Shown here: in pieces, positions 28,327-37,024 of the stretch
How positions within the stretch are numbered: the first letter of the stretch is position 1
Layout of the letters: every line of letters begins with the position of its first letter
Assembly: GCF_013376045.1 (NCBI RefSeq)
Contig: NZ_JABMJG010000003.1
Location: 124,001-188,000, forward strand
Reading direction: 5' to 3'
From: Variovorax sp. SG517
GTDB lineage: Bacteria > Pseudomonadota > Gammaproteobacteria > Burkholderiales > Burkholderiaceae_C
DNA length: 64,000 nt
Notes under the pieces: model-generated
Databases searched by the model: none
Seen by the model: the letters and a program-made list of their open reading frames with translations, nothing else
Told to the model about the DNA's origin: nothing
Translations under genes and position numbers: made by a program

Positions 28327-30214
28327 AGCCGTCATCCAGGGCCCGGGCCGCCTCGCACCCACCGCCCAGCCGGGGCGCATCGCGCTGCTGGGCAATCCCA
28401 ACTGCGGCAAGACCGCGCTCTTCAACCTCCTCACCGGCAGCCGCCAGAAGGTCGCCAACTACGCGGGCGTGACCGTCGAGCGCAAGGAAGGCACGCTGCG
28501 CACGCCTTCGGGCCGCCGTGTCTTCGTGCTCGACCTGCCCGGCGCCTACAGCCTGAATGCGCTGAGCGCCGACGAGGCCGTCACCCGCGACATCGTCACC
28601 GGCCAGAGCAAGGAAGCGCTGCCGGACCTGCTGGTGTGCGTCACCGACGCCACCAACCTGCGCCTGAACCTCCGGCTGGTGCTCGAGGCCAGGCGCCTCG
28701 GCTTGCCGATGGTGGTGGCGCTCAACATGACCGACATGGCGAAGAAGCAGGGCATCGCGGTCGACACGGCCGTGCTCTCGCGCGAACTGGGCGTGCCGGT
28801 CGTCGAGACCGTCGGCGTGCACACCGGCGGCGCGCAGGGCCTACTCCAGGCGCTCGACACGCCTGTGGCCACCGCCGCGCCGCAACCCTGGCAGGCGCCG
28901 GACCTCGACGACGTGCTGGCCACCCAGCGAGAGGTGCGCCGCATCCTCGGCCTCGCGGTGAAGGAGCCGGTCGGCAGCCTCGCCACCAGCGACCGCATCG
29001 ACCGCGTGGTGCTGCACCCCGTGTGGGGCATGCTGGTGCTGGCCGTCACCATGTTCCTGATGTTCCAGGCCGTGTTCAGCTGGGCCAACGTCCCCATGGA
29101 CGCCATCAAGGCCGGCACCGAGGGGCTGGGCAACCTGCTCAAGACCTACATGCCCGAGGGCATGCTTCAGAGCCTGCTGGTCGACGGCGTGATCGCGGGC
29201 GTGGGCGGCGTGATCGTCTTCCTGCCGCAGATCCTGATTCTTTTCCTCTTCATCCTCGCGCTGGAAGACTCGGGCTACCTGCCGCGCGCGGCCTTCCTGC
29301 TCGACCGCGTGATGGGCACGGTGGGGCTGTCGGGCCGCTCGTTCATTCCGCTGCTGTCGAGCTTCGCCTGCGCCATTCCGGGCGTGATGGCCACGCGCAC
29401 CATCAGCAACTGGCGCGACCGCATCACGACCATCATGATCGCGCCGCTCATGACCTGCTCGGCGCGGCTGCCGGTGTATGCGCTGCTCATCGCGGCCTTC
29501 ATCCCGGCGCGCACCGTGGGCGGCATCTTCAACCTGCAGGGCGTGGTGCTGTTCGGGCTCTACGTGTTCGGCATCGTCTCGGCCATGGCCGTGGCCTGGG
29601 TCATGAAGCGCTTCCGCGACAACGCGCAGCACTCGCCCCTGCTGATGGAACTGCCGGCCTACCGCTGGCCCAACCTGCGCAACCTGGCGCTGGGCCTGTA
29701 CGAACGCGCGTGGATCTTCATCCAGCGCGTGGGCACGATCATCCTCACGCTGACGATCCTGCTGTGGTTCCTGTCGACCTTCCCGTCGCCGCCCGAAGGC
29801 GCGACCGGCCCGGCCATCCAGTACAGCCTGGCCGGCATGATCGGCCGCGGCCTGGAGCACATCTTCGCGCCCATCGGCTTCAACTGGCAGATCTCGATCG
29901 CGCTGGTGCCCGGCATGGCGGCGCGCGAGGTGGCCGTGGGCGCGCTCGGCACGGTGTATGCGCTGTCGGCCACGGGCGACGACGTGGCGGGTGCGCTGGA
30001 GCCGCTGATCGCCGGCAGCTGGACGCTGGCCACCGCGCTGTCGCTGCTGGTCTGGTACGTGTTCGCGCCGCAGTGCATCTCGACGCTGGCGGCCGTGAAG
30101 CGCGAGACCGGCTCGTGGAAGTACGTCTGGATCATGGCGGGCTATCTTTTCGCGCTGGCCTACATGGCCTGCTTCATCACCTACCACGTTGCGGTGGCAC
30201 TCGGAGCAGGGTAA
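28319..30214 (+). CDS. feoB: Ferrous iron transporter B
   Basis: A 631-residue inner-membrane Fe(II) transporter with an N-terminal G domain. G1 is GNPNCGKT (residues 25-32), the G3 region is DLPGAYSLNA, and G4 is LNMTD. Gate regions follow, with SFACAIPGVMATRTI and AREVAVGALGTVYALS. This is somewhat shorter than the roughly 770-residue E. coli protein and in the range of beta-proteobacterial FeoB. The operon feoA-feoB-(Cys-rich protein) implies iron acquisition at low oxygen. A dispersed repeat rich in hairpins follows immediately. Confidence 0.96.
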   Translation: MVEAVIQGPGRLAPTAQPGRIALLGNPNCGKTALFNLLTGSRQKVANYAGVTVERKEGTLRTPSGRRVFVLDLPGAYSLNALSADEAVTRDIVTGQSKEALPDLLVCVTDATNLRLNLRLVLEARRLGLPMVVALNMTDMAKKQGIAVDTAVLSRELGVPVVETVGVHTGGAQGLLQALDTPVATAAPQPWQAPDLDDVLATQREVRRILGLAVKEPVGSLATSDRIDRVVLHPVWGMLVLAVTMFLMFQAVFSWANVPMDAIKAGTEGLGNLLKTYMPEGMLQSLLVDGVIAGVGGVIVFLPQILILFLFILALEDSGYLPRAAFLLDRVMGTVGLSGRSFIPLLSSFACAIPGVMATRTISNWRDRITTIMIAPLMTCSARLPVYALLIAAFIPARTVGGIFNLQGVVLFGLYVFGIVSAMAVAWVMKRFRDNAQHSPLLMELPAYRWPNLRNLALGLYERAWIFIQRVGTIILTLTILLWFLSTFPSPPEGATGPAIQYSLAGMIGRGLEHIFAPIGFNWQISIALVPGMAAREVAVGALGTVYALSATGDDVAGALEPLIAGSWTLATALSLLVWYVFAPQCISTLAAVKRETGSWKYVWIMAGYLFALAYMACFITYHVAVALGAG

Positions 30215-30224
30215 AAAAGCACAT

Positions 30225-30310
30225 CCCCAGGCTTGCCCACTTCGTGTGGCCGCCACCCCCTCGCCGGGGGCAATACCTGCGGCCCGGCAAAGCCGGTTCC
30301 GCGGTATTCC
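30225..30310 (+). repeat. Dispersed intergenic repeat, copy 1
   Basis: About 86 bp running from CCCCAGGCTTGCCCACTTCG to CCGGTTCCGCGGTATTCC, reappearing inverted at 31863-31953. It contains hairpins such as CCGGC-AAA-GCCGG and CCCC-TCGCC-GGGG. It lies directly after feoB and could act as a terminator or mRNA-stabilising element. Confidence 0.8.
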
Positions 30311-30346
30311 CCGCGGTGTAGGCTTCGGGATTGGAGTATTTGAGAT

Positions 30347-30637
30347 ATGACGCAACAACTGATCGTCGGATTGATCGTCGCGGCCGCCGCGTTCTACGCG
30401 GTCTGGCGCTGGATGCCCGCGGGATGGCGCCGCGGCGCCGCGCAGAAGCTTGCGGCCGGCACGCAGCGCGCCGGCCTGATCGACGAGGACCGCGCGAAGG
30501 AACTCGCCGCCTCGCTCGCCAAGACATCGGGCTGCGGCTCATGCGACACCTGCGGGAGCTGCGCTCCCAAGACCCCCCTCAAGCAACCGCAAGCCGACCA
30601 GGCCATCAGCCCCAGCCCGTCCACGCACGGCCGCTGA
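30347..30637 (+). CDS. Small Cys-rich membrane protein linked to Feo
   Basis: A 96-residue protein. One N-terminal membrane span (LIVGLIVAAAAFYAVWRWM) is followed by a basic stretch, an amphipathic segment and the Cys cluster SGCGSCDTCGSCAPK, which could bind iron or zinc. Small Cys-rich proteins of this design commonly follow feoB and are annotated as FeoB-associated. A role in handling imported Fe(II) is inferred. It begins 36 bp after the dispersed repeat and ends 5 bp before the monooxygenase gene. Confidence 0.72.
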   Translation: MTQQLIVGLIVAAAAFYAVWRWMPAGWRRGAAQKLAAGTQRAGLIDEDRAKELAASLAKTSGCGSCDTCGSCAPKTPLKQPQADQAISPSPSTHGR

Positions 30638-30642
30638 GACCG

Positions 30643-31827
30643 ATGCCCGCGCACATCCTCGTCGCCGGGGGCGGCATCGGGGGGCTGGCCACTGCGCTGG
30701 CACTCGCTCGGGGCCGGCATCGGGCCGACGTGTTCGAACAGGCTGCGGCCTTCGGCGAGATCGGCGCCGGCGTGCAGTTGGGCCCCAACGTCACGCGCCG
30801 GCTCCAGAAACTCGACCTGGGCGCCGGGCTCGCCGCCATCGCGGCGCGGCCGGAGGCGCTGGTGGTCCACAGCGCCGAAAGCGGCTCCGAGATGGCCCGC
30901 ATGCCGCTGGGCGACGCCATGCAGCAGCGCTACGGCGCTCCTTACTTCTGCGTTCATCGCGCCGACCTGCACGGCCTGCTGCTCGAGGCCGTGCGCACGC
31001 GCGGCACCGGCACGCTGGTGACCGGTGCCCAGATCCGGCAAGTGGAAACCAGCGACGACCTCGTCTGCCTTTCGAGCACCGACGCGCGCGCCTGGGAGGG
31101 CGAGGCCGTCGTCGGGGCCGACGGCCTGTGGAGCATGGTGCGGCGGCAGCTTGACAGCCCCGGCGCCGCGCAGCCGCCGCGCGTCACCGGCCACACGGCC
31201 TGGCGTGCGCTGGTCGAGCAATCCGCCTTGCCGGCCGCGTTGCGACGCGGCCGCGTCGATGTCTGGCTGGGTCCGCGCCTGCATGCGGTGACTTATCCGG
31301 TGCGCCGCGGCGAATGGCTCAACGTGGTCGTGATCGCCGAGTCCGCGCCCGCCGGCGATGCGCGCGACTGGGACCAGTCCACCAGCATCACCGCCCTGAA
31401 GCAGGCCATGGGCCGAAGCTGCGCCGGCCTGCAGTCGCTGCTCGACGCCATGCCCGCCTGGCGCGCATGGTCGCTGGGCGACCGCGCTCCGATGACGGGG
31501 CCCGCCGACATGGCGCACGAACGCGTCGCGCTGGTGGGCGACGCGGCGCACCCCATGGTGCCGTACCTCGCGCAGGGCGCGGGCATGGCCATCGAAGACG
31601 CGGTGGCGCTCGCCGATGCGATGGCCGACGCGGATGCGGCCGACGTGCCGGCCGCCTTTGCGCGTTACGCCCAGGCGCGCTGGGCTCGCAACGCACAGGT
31701 GCAGGCCCGCGCGCGCCGCAACGGCGAGATATTCCATGCCACAGGCCCGGTGCGGCTGGGCCGCGACATGGCGATGCGCCTGCTCGGTGCGAAGCTGCTT
31801 GACCAGCCCTGGCTATACGGCGGCTGA
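30643..31827 (+). CDS. FAD-dependent monooxygenase
   Basis: A 394-residue flavoprotein hydroxylase of the salicylate-hydroxylase/UbiH-like group. The ADP-binding GGGIGGL motif is near residues 9-15 (VAGGGIGGLATALALAR). The region between them includes GADGLWSMVR (DG motif), and the second FAD motif is VALVGDAAHPMVPYLAQG. It uses NAD(P)H and O2 to hydroxylate an aromatic or related ring. The substrate cannot be told from the sequence, and no catabolic neighbours help. It starts 5 bp after the Cys-rich protein, so both are probably one transcript. Confidence 0.85.
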   Translation: MPAHILVAGGGIGGLATALALARGRHRADVFEQAAAFGEIGAGVQLGPNVTRRLQKLDLGAGLAAIAARPEALVVHSAESGSEMARMPLGDAMQQRYGAPYFCVHRADLHGLLLEAVRTRGTGTLVTGAQIRQVETSDDLVCLSSTDARAWEGEAVVGADGLWSMVRRQLDSPGAAQPPRVTGHTAWRALVEQSALPAALRRGRVDVWLGPRLHAVTYPVRRGEWLNVVVIAESAPAGDARDWDQSTSITALKQAMGRSCAGLQSLLDAMPAWRAWSLGDRAPMTGPADMAHERVALVGDAAHPMVPYLAQGAGMAIEDAVALADAMADADAADVPAAFARYAQARWARNAQVQARARRNGEIFHATGPVRLGRDMAMRLLGAKLLDQPWLYGG

Positions 31828-31862
31828 GATCCGATCGGCGCCAGGCAGCGCCCCTGATGCCA

Positions 31863-31953
31863 GGAACACCGCGGAACCGGCTTTGCCGGGCCGCAGGTGT
31901 TGCCCCCGGTGAGGGGGTTGGCGCAGCGACACGAAGTGCGCGAAGCCTGGGGG
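31863..31953 (-). repeat. Dispersed intergenic repeat, copy 2 (inverted)
   Basis: The reverse complement of the element at 30225-30310 with a few substitutions and small gaps. The shared core includes GCGGCCCGGCAAAGCCGG read on the minus strand. It sits between the convergent ends of the monooxygenase and the SUKH/ankyrin-like gene, so its hairpins could serve as a bidirectional terminator. Confidence 0.8.
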
Positions 31954-31961
31954 AGAGCCTT

Positions 31962-33212
31962 TTACAAGCTGAAGGTCTGCAGGTGGTCGATGCGCTCGGC
32001 CAGCCCTTCCTGCCCGAGGTAGTGGCCGTACTTGCCGCCCTGCATCTTCGCGAGCGAGTTCTCCAGCTCGAGCAGCATCGCGTCGCGCTCCGCGATGAAC
32101 GCGGCAGGCACGTCGATGCCCGCCTTCGCGCAGGCCTCCGCGATCAGGTGGGCGCTCGCCGGCGCGCCGCAGGCCGCGCACTTGACGATCGCCGCCACGC
32201 TGGGCTCGGCACCGTTTTCCAGCAGGGCGCTCGTGAGCTCGGGCGAGATCTGCCCGTCGATGTTGCGCAGCGCATCGGCCGCCACCGGCGCGCCCGCGCG
32301 CACCAGTGCAGCGGCGGCCGCGAAGGCCCCGTGGCTCACCGCGACATCGGTGGCCAGCGCGCTGCCTTGCTGCGGCCCGCCGAAGTCCACGCCGGCAGCT
32401 GCAAGCTCGGCCACCAGCTTCGCGTCGTCGGTGGCGATCGCGTGGCGCAGGGCCACGCGCGCCAGCTGCGGCTTGTGGCGCAGCGTGCCTTCGGCCAGCG
32501 GCGTGCGCCAGTCGACGACCGCGCGGCAATAGAAGGTCACCAGCTTGTCCATCAGGTCGAGGTCGAGCCCGTGTTCCTCGTGCCGGTCGTCGAGGTAGCC
32601 GAGCAGCGTCTGGCCCGAGAAGTAGTCGCTGGTGGGCGCGAGCGGGTCTTCGTCCAGCCGCAGCGCAGCGAAGGCGCCGAAGAGGTCCGGCGCGACGGTG
32701 TTCACGCTGTCTTCGTGAAGCGCGTGCGTCCAGGCCGGCGGCAGCCCCTTCTTCCAGGCGACGATCTGGCCGTGTCCGGCGCCGGGCTCGACCACCGCGT
32801 AGATGCGGTCGGTGTACTCGAAGCCGCCGAAGGGCAGGTGCGTGAGCTTGCCGCTCCAGGGCGTGCCGTTTTCCTCGGCGGCCTCCTCGGCCAGTTCCTG
32901 CTCGTGCTCTATCCAGCCCTGCAGGTCGTTGTAGCCGTCGCTGCCGTTCCAGAAAAGCTCGCTCCAGCTGATGCCCTCGAGGTTGCCGTTCATCTCCAGC
33001 GACAGGTCGTAGTCGAGACGCCCGCCGGCGGTTTCCCGCCAGAGCGCGACCAGCGCTTCGGGAAGAGGGCCTGAGCAAAGGGCCTGCACCGCATCGACCT
33101 GCTGCTGCGGCATCGGCGGCTGCGCGTCGAAGATCACGCGCTCGGCGAACAGCACGATGCCGTGTTCGCGCAGGGTGGAGAGCTCGTCGGGTGTGAACCG
33201 GATGTCGTTCAT
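31962..33212 (-). CDS. SUKH (SMI1/KNR4)-like protein with ankyrin-like C-terminus
   Basis: A 416-residue protein. ATG at 33212 (MNDIRFTPDELSTL) follows GGAGG. Residues about 25-150 resemble the SMI1/KNR4 fold (GPLPEALVALWRETAGG, GISWSELFWNG, LPFGGFEYTDRIYAVV). Residues about 245-370 contain helical repeats of ankyrin type (ALRHAIATDDAKLVAELAAA, then VAVSHGAFAAAAALVRAGA). SUKH proteins often act as immunity or scaffold proteins in toxin systems, but no toxin gene is seen nearby. A paired Cys motif (KCAACGAP) is present. Function unknown. Confidence 0.7.
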   Translation of the reverse strand: MNDIRFTPDELSTLREHGIVLFAERVIFDAQPPMPQQQVDAVQALCSGPLPEALVALWRETAGGRLDYDLSLEMNGNLEGISWSELFWNGSDGYNDLQGWIEHEQELAEEAAEENGTPWSGKLTHLPFGGFEYTDRIYAVVEPGAGHGQIVAWKKGLPPAWTHALHEDSVNTVAPDLFGAFAALRLDEDPLAPTSDYFSGQTLLGYLDDRHEEHGLDLDLMDKLVTFYCRAVVDWRTPLAEGTLRHKPQLARVALRHAIATDDAKLVAELAAAGVDFGGPQQGSALATDVAVSHGAFAAAAALVRAGAPVAADALRNIDGQISPELTSALLENGAEPSVAAIVKCAACGAPASAHLIAEACAKAGIDVPAAFIAERDAMLLELENSLAKMQGGKYGHYLGQEGLAERIDHLQTFSL

Positions 33213-33311
33213 GGCTGGGGCCTCCGTTGTTTTCCAAAAATGTAGCGCTTTGCGCTCGCGGAGCAATCCGGGCCACCCCAGCTTCATGAGGGCGTTTGCA
33301 GTGGACGAAGG

Positions 33312-34163
33312 CTACAGATCCGTGCGCAGCTTCCAGATCTCGGGAAACAGCACCACGTCGAGCATCTTGCGCAGGTAGCTCACGCCGCCGGTGCCGCCGG
33401 TGCCGCGCTTGAAGCCGATCACGCGCTCCACCGTCGTCACGTGGCGGAAGCGCCAGAGGCGGAAGGCGTCTTCCAGGTCGGTGAGCTTCTCGCCGAGCTG
33501 ATAGAGGTCCCAGTGGTCGTGCGGGTTGCGGTAGACCGTGAGCCAGGCCGCCTCCACGCCGTCGCTCGGCTCATAGGGCTGGGTCCAGTCGCGCTCCAGC
33601 CGGTCGGCGGGCACGGGCAGGCCGTGGCGCGCGAGCAGGCGCAGCGACTCGTCGTAGAGCGACGGCGCGCGGTATGCGGCATCGACCTGCGCCAGCAGGT
33701 CGGCGCGGTGCGCGTGCGGCTTGAGCATGGCGGCGTTCTTGTTGCCGAGCGCGAACTCGATGCAGCGGTACTGCGCGCTCTGGAAGCCGCTGGAGTTGGC
33801 GAGGTAGGGGCGCATCGCCGTGTACTCGGGCGGCGTCATGGTCGACAGCACGGTCCATGCGTTGACCAGCTGTTCCATGATGCGGCTCACGCGCGCGAGC
33901 ATCTTGAAGGCGTCAGGCAGTTTTTCCTGCGCGATGCAGGCGATGGCGGCGTGCAGCTCGTGCAGCATCAGCTTCATCCAGAGCTCGCTGGTCTGGTGCT
34001 GCACGATGAAGAGCATCTCGTCGTGCGCGGGCGACAGCGGATGCTGCGCGTTGAGGATCTCGTCGAGGTGCAGGTAGTCGCCGTAGCTCATGGACTTGCT
34101 GAAGTCCAGCTGGGCCTTCTCCTCGTGGACGATGTTCTCTGTGGTTGTCTTTTCGGTGCTCAT
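33312..34163 (-). CDS. kynA: Tryptophan 2,3-dioxygenase
   Basis: A 283-residue haem dioxygenase that opens the indole ring of L-tryptophan to N-formylkynurenine, first step of the kynurenine pathway. The start is [16 protein letters not shown] at 34163. Signatures are [27 protein letters not shown] (substrate-side His), RDWTQPY, and the probable axial haem ligand His241 in [12 protein letters not shown], followed by [12 protein letters not shown]. It is the last gene of the kyn operon, 16 bp after a small secreted-protein gene. Confidence 0.96.
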   Translation of the reverse strand: MSTEKTTTENIVHEEKAQLDFSKSMSYGDYLHLDEILNAQHPLSPAHDEMLFIVQHQTSELWMKLMLHELHAAIACIAQEKLPDAFKMLARVSRIMEQLVNAWTVLSTMTPPEYTAMRPYLANSSGFQSAQYRCIEFALGNKNAAMLKPHAHRADLLAQVDAAYRAPSLYDESLRLLARHGLPVPADRLERDWTQPYEPSDGVEAAWLTVYRNPHDHWDLYQLGEKLTDLEDAFRLWRFRHVTTVERVIGFKRGTGGTGGVSYLRKMLDVVLFPEIWKLRTDL

Positions 34164-34179
34164 GATGCTTGCTGGCGGG

Positions 34180-34665
34180 TCATCGCCAGACCACGGCGGT
34201 GTAGGAGACCCGGCCCATGCCGGATTCTTTCTTCGGATAGACGAAGCGCACGACTTCGTCCTTGCGCTTGAACTCCTGGTAGGTCTCGCCGCCGGGAATG
34301 CGGCCCTTCTCGCCCGGTGCGTAGCCCGTGGCGCGAGCTTCCTTGACGAGCACGTCGAAGGCAGCCTTGTCGGTCGTCGAGAGCTGGATGCTGTTCTCGG
34401 CGGCGCGGCTTTCCACATAGGTGGACTTCATGACGTTGGTGGTGTGGTCGTCGGCGAACTTGTCGTACTCGATCATGCTGACCCACTCGGTCGTGGTCTT
34501 GTCGCGGTAAGAGAAGCCCTGGCGCTTGATCTCCTGGCGGAAGGCGTCGGGAGACATGGCGACGAAGGCCTTGAGCTGGGGCAAGGTGAAGCTCGGCTGC
34601 TGCGCAAATGCCGGGGCAGCCAGCATCAGGAGCGATGCAAAGAAAGCGATCAATCGGTGGTTCAT
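34180..34665 (-). CDS. Exported protein of unknown function inside the kyn operon
   Basis: A 161-residue protein with a signal peptide ([23 protein letters not shown]). The mature region ([20 protein letters not shown], later [14 protein letters not shown]) is hydrophilic and lacks cysteines and membrane spans, so a periplasmic protein is likely. It sits between kynU (10 bp upstream) and kynA (16 bp downstream) and is therefore co-transcribed. No family was recognised, and why a periplasmic protein should be in a cytoplasmic tryptophan pathway is unclear. Confidence 0.75.
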   Translation of the reverse strand: MNHRLIAFFASLLMLAAPAFAQQPSFTLPQLKAFVAMSPDAFRQEIKRQGFSYRDKTTTEWVSMIEYDKFADDHTTNVMKSTYVESRAAENSIQLSTTDKAAFDVLVKEARATGYAPGEKGRIPGGETYQEFKRKDEVVRFVYPKKESGMGRVSYTAVVWR

Positions 34666-34675
34666 GGGGCGTTGC

Positions 34676-35953
34676 TCAGGTGACTGCGTTCTTGCGGTTG
34701 AATTCGGCTCGCTTCCATTCGCCCGTTTCGAGCACCTGCACGAGGTGCTCGACCGAGTCCCACACGTCCTCGAAGCCGATGTACAGCGGCGTGAAGCCGA
34801 AGCGCAGGATGTCGGGCATCTGCGAGTCGCCGGCGCGGTAGTCGCCGATGACGCCGCGCGCGATCAGTGCCTGCACGATGGCGTAGGCGCCTTCCTCCCT
34901 GCTCAGGCAGACCTGCGAGCCGCGCCGGGCATGGTCGCGCGGCGTGACCAGCGAGAGGCCGTGGCCGGCGCAGCGCTCCTCGACCAGCCTGATGAACATG
35001 TCGGTCAGCGCGAGCGACTTGGCGCGCAGCGCCGACATCGGGCCATGGTCGCCGTTGAACGACTCGGCCGCGAGCACCGTGTCGAGACCGCATTCGAGCC
35101 CCGCCAGCGCGATGATCGGCTGCGTGCCGCACAGATAGCGGCCCACGCCTGGAGCAGGGCGGTAGTGCGGCGTGAACTCGAAAGGCGCCGCGTGGCCCCA
35201 CCAGCCGGACAGCGGCTGCTCGAACTGGCCCGCGTGCTTCGTGTGCACCCAGGCGAAGGCCGGTGCGCCGGGGCCGCCGTTGAGGTACTTGTAGCCGCAG
35301 CCGATGGCGTAGTCGGCGTCGGCCTCGTTCAGCGCCACGGGCACGGCGCCCGCGCTGTGCGCGAGGTCCCACACGGTGAGCGCGCCCACGGCGTGCGCCG
35401 CGGCGGTGACGGCCTTCATGTCGTGCATGGCGCCGGTGCGGTAGTTGACGTGCGTGAGCATCAGCACGGCCACGTCCTCTGTCAGCACGCCGGGCAATTC
35501 GGTCGCGTCGATCAGCTTCAGCGTGAAGCCGCGCTCGCGGCACAGCGATTCGGCGATGTAGAGGTCGGTCGGGAAGTTGCTGCGCTCGCTGACCACCAGC
35601 TTGCGGCCGCTGTCCTTCTGCTGCGAAAGCGCGGCGAACAGCACCTTGTAGAGATTGACGGACGTGCTGTCGGTGCACACCACCTCGCCGGGCGCGGCGC
35701 CGATCAGGCGGGCCACCTTGTCGCCCAGGCGCTGGGGCAGGTCGAACCAACTCGCGGTGTTCCAGGAGCGGATGAGGCCTTCGCCCCATTCCTGGGTCAC
35801 CACTTCGGCGATGCGCGCCGGCGCGGCCTTGGGCATCACGCCGAGCGAGTTGCCGTCGAGGTAGAGCACGCCCTCGGGAATGGTGAATTGGTCGCGCAGG
35901 GCGCGCAGCGGGTCTTGCGCGTCGAGCGCGCGGCAGTCTTCAAGGGTCGTCAT
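34676..35953 (-). CDS. kynU: Kynureninase
   Basis: A PLP-dependent hydrolase of 425 residues cleaving kynurenine to anthranilate and alanine. The start is [23 protein letters not shown] is near residue 31, ESLC and WDLAHSAGA (Asp196, cofactor contact) follow, and the PLP lysine is Lys222 in [25 protein letters not shown] is also typical. It lies 10 bp after kynB. With kynB and kynA it gives the complete route from tryptophan to anthranilate. Confidence 0.96.
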   Translation of the reverse strand: MTTLEDCRALDAQDPLRALRDQFTIPEGVLYLDGNSLGVMPKAAPARIAEVVTQEWGEGLIRSWNTASWFDLPQRLGDKVARLIGAAPGEVVCTDSTSVNLYKVLFAALSQQKDSGRKLVVSERSNFPTDLYIAESLCRERGFTLKLIDATELPGVLTEDVAVLMLTHVNYRTGAMHDMKAVTAAAHAVGALTVWDLAHSAGAVPVALNEADADYAIGCGYKYLNGGPGAPAFAWVHTKHAGQFEQPLSGWWGHAAPFEFTPHYRPAPGVGRYLCGTQPIIALAGLECGLDTVLAAESFNGDHGPMSALRAKSLALTDMFIRLVEERCAGHGLSLVTPRDHARRGSQVCLSREEGAYAIVQALIARGVIGDYRAGDSQMPDILRFGFTPLYIGFEDVWDSVEHLVQVLETGEWKRAEFNRKNAVT

Positions 35954-35963
35954 GGCGGAGGTT

Positions 35964-36617
35964 TCAGCGAGGAAGTTCGCGCAGCACGGCGCGAACGGGG
36001 GAGGCATCGGCGCTCACCAGCTTGAGCGGCAGCGCGATGAGTTCGTAGTCGCCTTCGGGCACGTCGTCGAGCACGAGGTTCTCGAGCACGCGCAGGTCGA
36101 GGCGGCGGATGCGTTGGTGGCTTTCCAGCGTCTTGCTGTCGGCCGGGTCGATGCTGGCGGTGTCGATGCCGATGAGCTTCACGCCCATGGCGGCCAGGCG
36201 CTCGACGGTTGAGGGCGCGTAGGCGGCGAGTTCGGGGTCCCAGCGGCCGACCGGCATGGCGGCGTAGGTGCGCACCAGCACGCGCTGCGGCAGGGTGCTG
36301 TCGACGGCGTGGGCGATGTGCTCCCACTCGATCAGCGGGCCCTTGTCGATGGCGTGGATCACGCGGCAGGGGCCGAGGAAGGGCGTCAGGTCGACGTCGC
36401 CGATGGTCTGGCCTTCGGGGTCGTAGTGCAGCGGGGCGTCGGCATGCGCGCCGACGTGGGGCGAGAGCTTGATCTCGCTGACGTTGACCGGGCTGCCCGG
36501 CGAAATGGTCGCGGCCCAGCGCTGCTGGTAGGGCGTGTCGCCGGGAAAGACCGGCGCGCCTTCATGCACGGGCGGCGAGATGTCCCAGATCTGGAGGCGG
36601 GGTTGCTGTGAACGCAT
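35964..36617 (-). CDS. kynB: Kynurenine formamidase
   Basis: A 217-residue cyclase-family metal-dependent amidase, hydrolysing N-formylkynurenine to kynurenine and formate. The metal-site motif [11 protein letters not shown] (His54, His58, Asp60) and the opening [19 protein letters not shown] are characteristic. It is the first gene of the operon, transcribed to kynU, the secreted protein and kynA. A palindromic candidate operator lies 32 bp upstream of the start. Confidence 0.95.
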   Translation of the reverse strand: MRSQQPRLQIWDISPPVHEGAPVFPGDTPYQQRWAATISPGSPVNVSEIKLSPHVGAHADAPLHYDPEGQTIGDVDLTPFLGPCRVIHAIDKGPLIEWEHIAHAVDSTLPQRVLVRTYAAMPVGRWDPELAAYAPSTVERLAAMGVKLIGIDTASIDPADSKTLESHQRIRRLDLRVLENLVLDDVPEGDYELIALPLKLVSADASPVRAVLRELPR

Positions 36618-36648
36618 GGCGCGAAGTTAGCGCCGGGCGAGGGGTCGT

Positions 36649-36670
36649 GGTGTCGGTTATTTCCAACACC
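36649..36670. promoter_or_regulatory. Imperfect palindrome upstream of kynB, candidate operator
   Basis: A 22-bp element of the form GGTGT-n-GG-nn-AT-nn-CC-n-ACACC, with 8 of 11 symmetric pairs matching. It is in the 83-bp gap between ykgJ and kynB. Kyn operons in proteobacteria are often controlled by the Lrp-type KynR, but no kynR gene is in the window, so the regulator is unassigned. Confidence 0.4.
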
Positions 36671-36700
36671 AGGCGTGACGAGTTGAAGCCGGGGCCGTGA

Positions 36701-37006
36701 TCAGTGCAGCGCCGGCAACCCGTGCCGGGCCCGCGCACGCTCGCAAGCGTCGCTGCCGGCCTCCAACTCGTGGCACGGATTCGGCCGCCATTCGTAGATG
36801 CCGCAGCCCACCGACTGGCCGATCTTGCCGGTGAGTGCCGCGCAGCGCGGCGATGCGTGGTCGGTGCCCCGCATGCGGCAGATGGCGTCGTTCACCTCGA
36901 CGGCGAGGCCCGAGGGCACCTTGCCGCCGTTCTCGTCGAGCTCGTAGACGCTGAAGTCGACGCGATAGCTGGCGCAGCAGGCGCCGCATTGCTGGCAATC
37001 GGACAT
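36701..37006 (-). CDS. YkgJ-family Cys-cluster protein
   Basis: A 101-residue protein of the YkgJ family (putative zinc- or iron-chelating). The N-terminal CQQCGACC motif, then CRMRG, PRCAAL, GCGIYEWRPNPCHEL and DACERAR provide eight or more cysteines typical of the family. It is probably cytoplasmic. It follows argF by 18 bp and is likely co-transcribed with argD-argF. The biochemical function is not known. Confidence 0.85.
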   Translation of the reverse strand: MSDCQQCGACCASYRVDFSVYELDENGGKVPSGLAVEVNDAICRMRGTDHASPRCAALTGKIGQSVGCGIYEWRPNPCHELEAGSDACERARARHGLPALH

Positions 37007-37024
37007 GTTGCGGCGCCCGCCGGA

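Noticed and set aside
31813..33276. A protein-coding reading of the dispersed repeat (HFV..RGQ.LRPGKAGSAVF in several frames)
   Set aside because: The same peptide appears wherever the DNA repeat is crossed in that frame, always at the tail of shadow frames; it is a DNA element, not a conserved protein motif.
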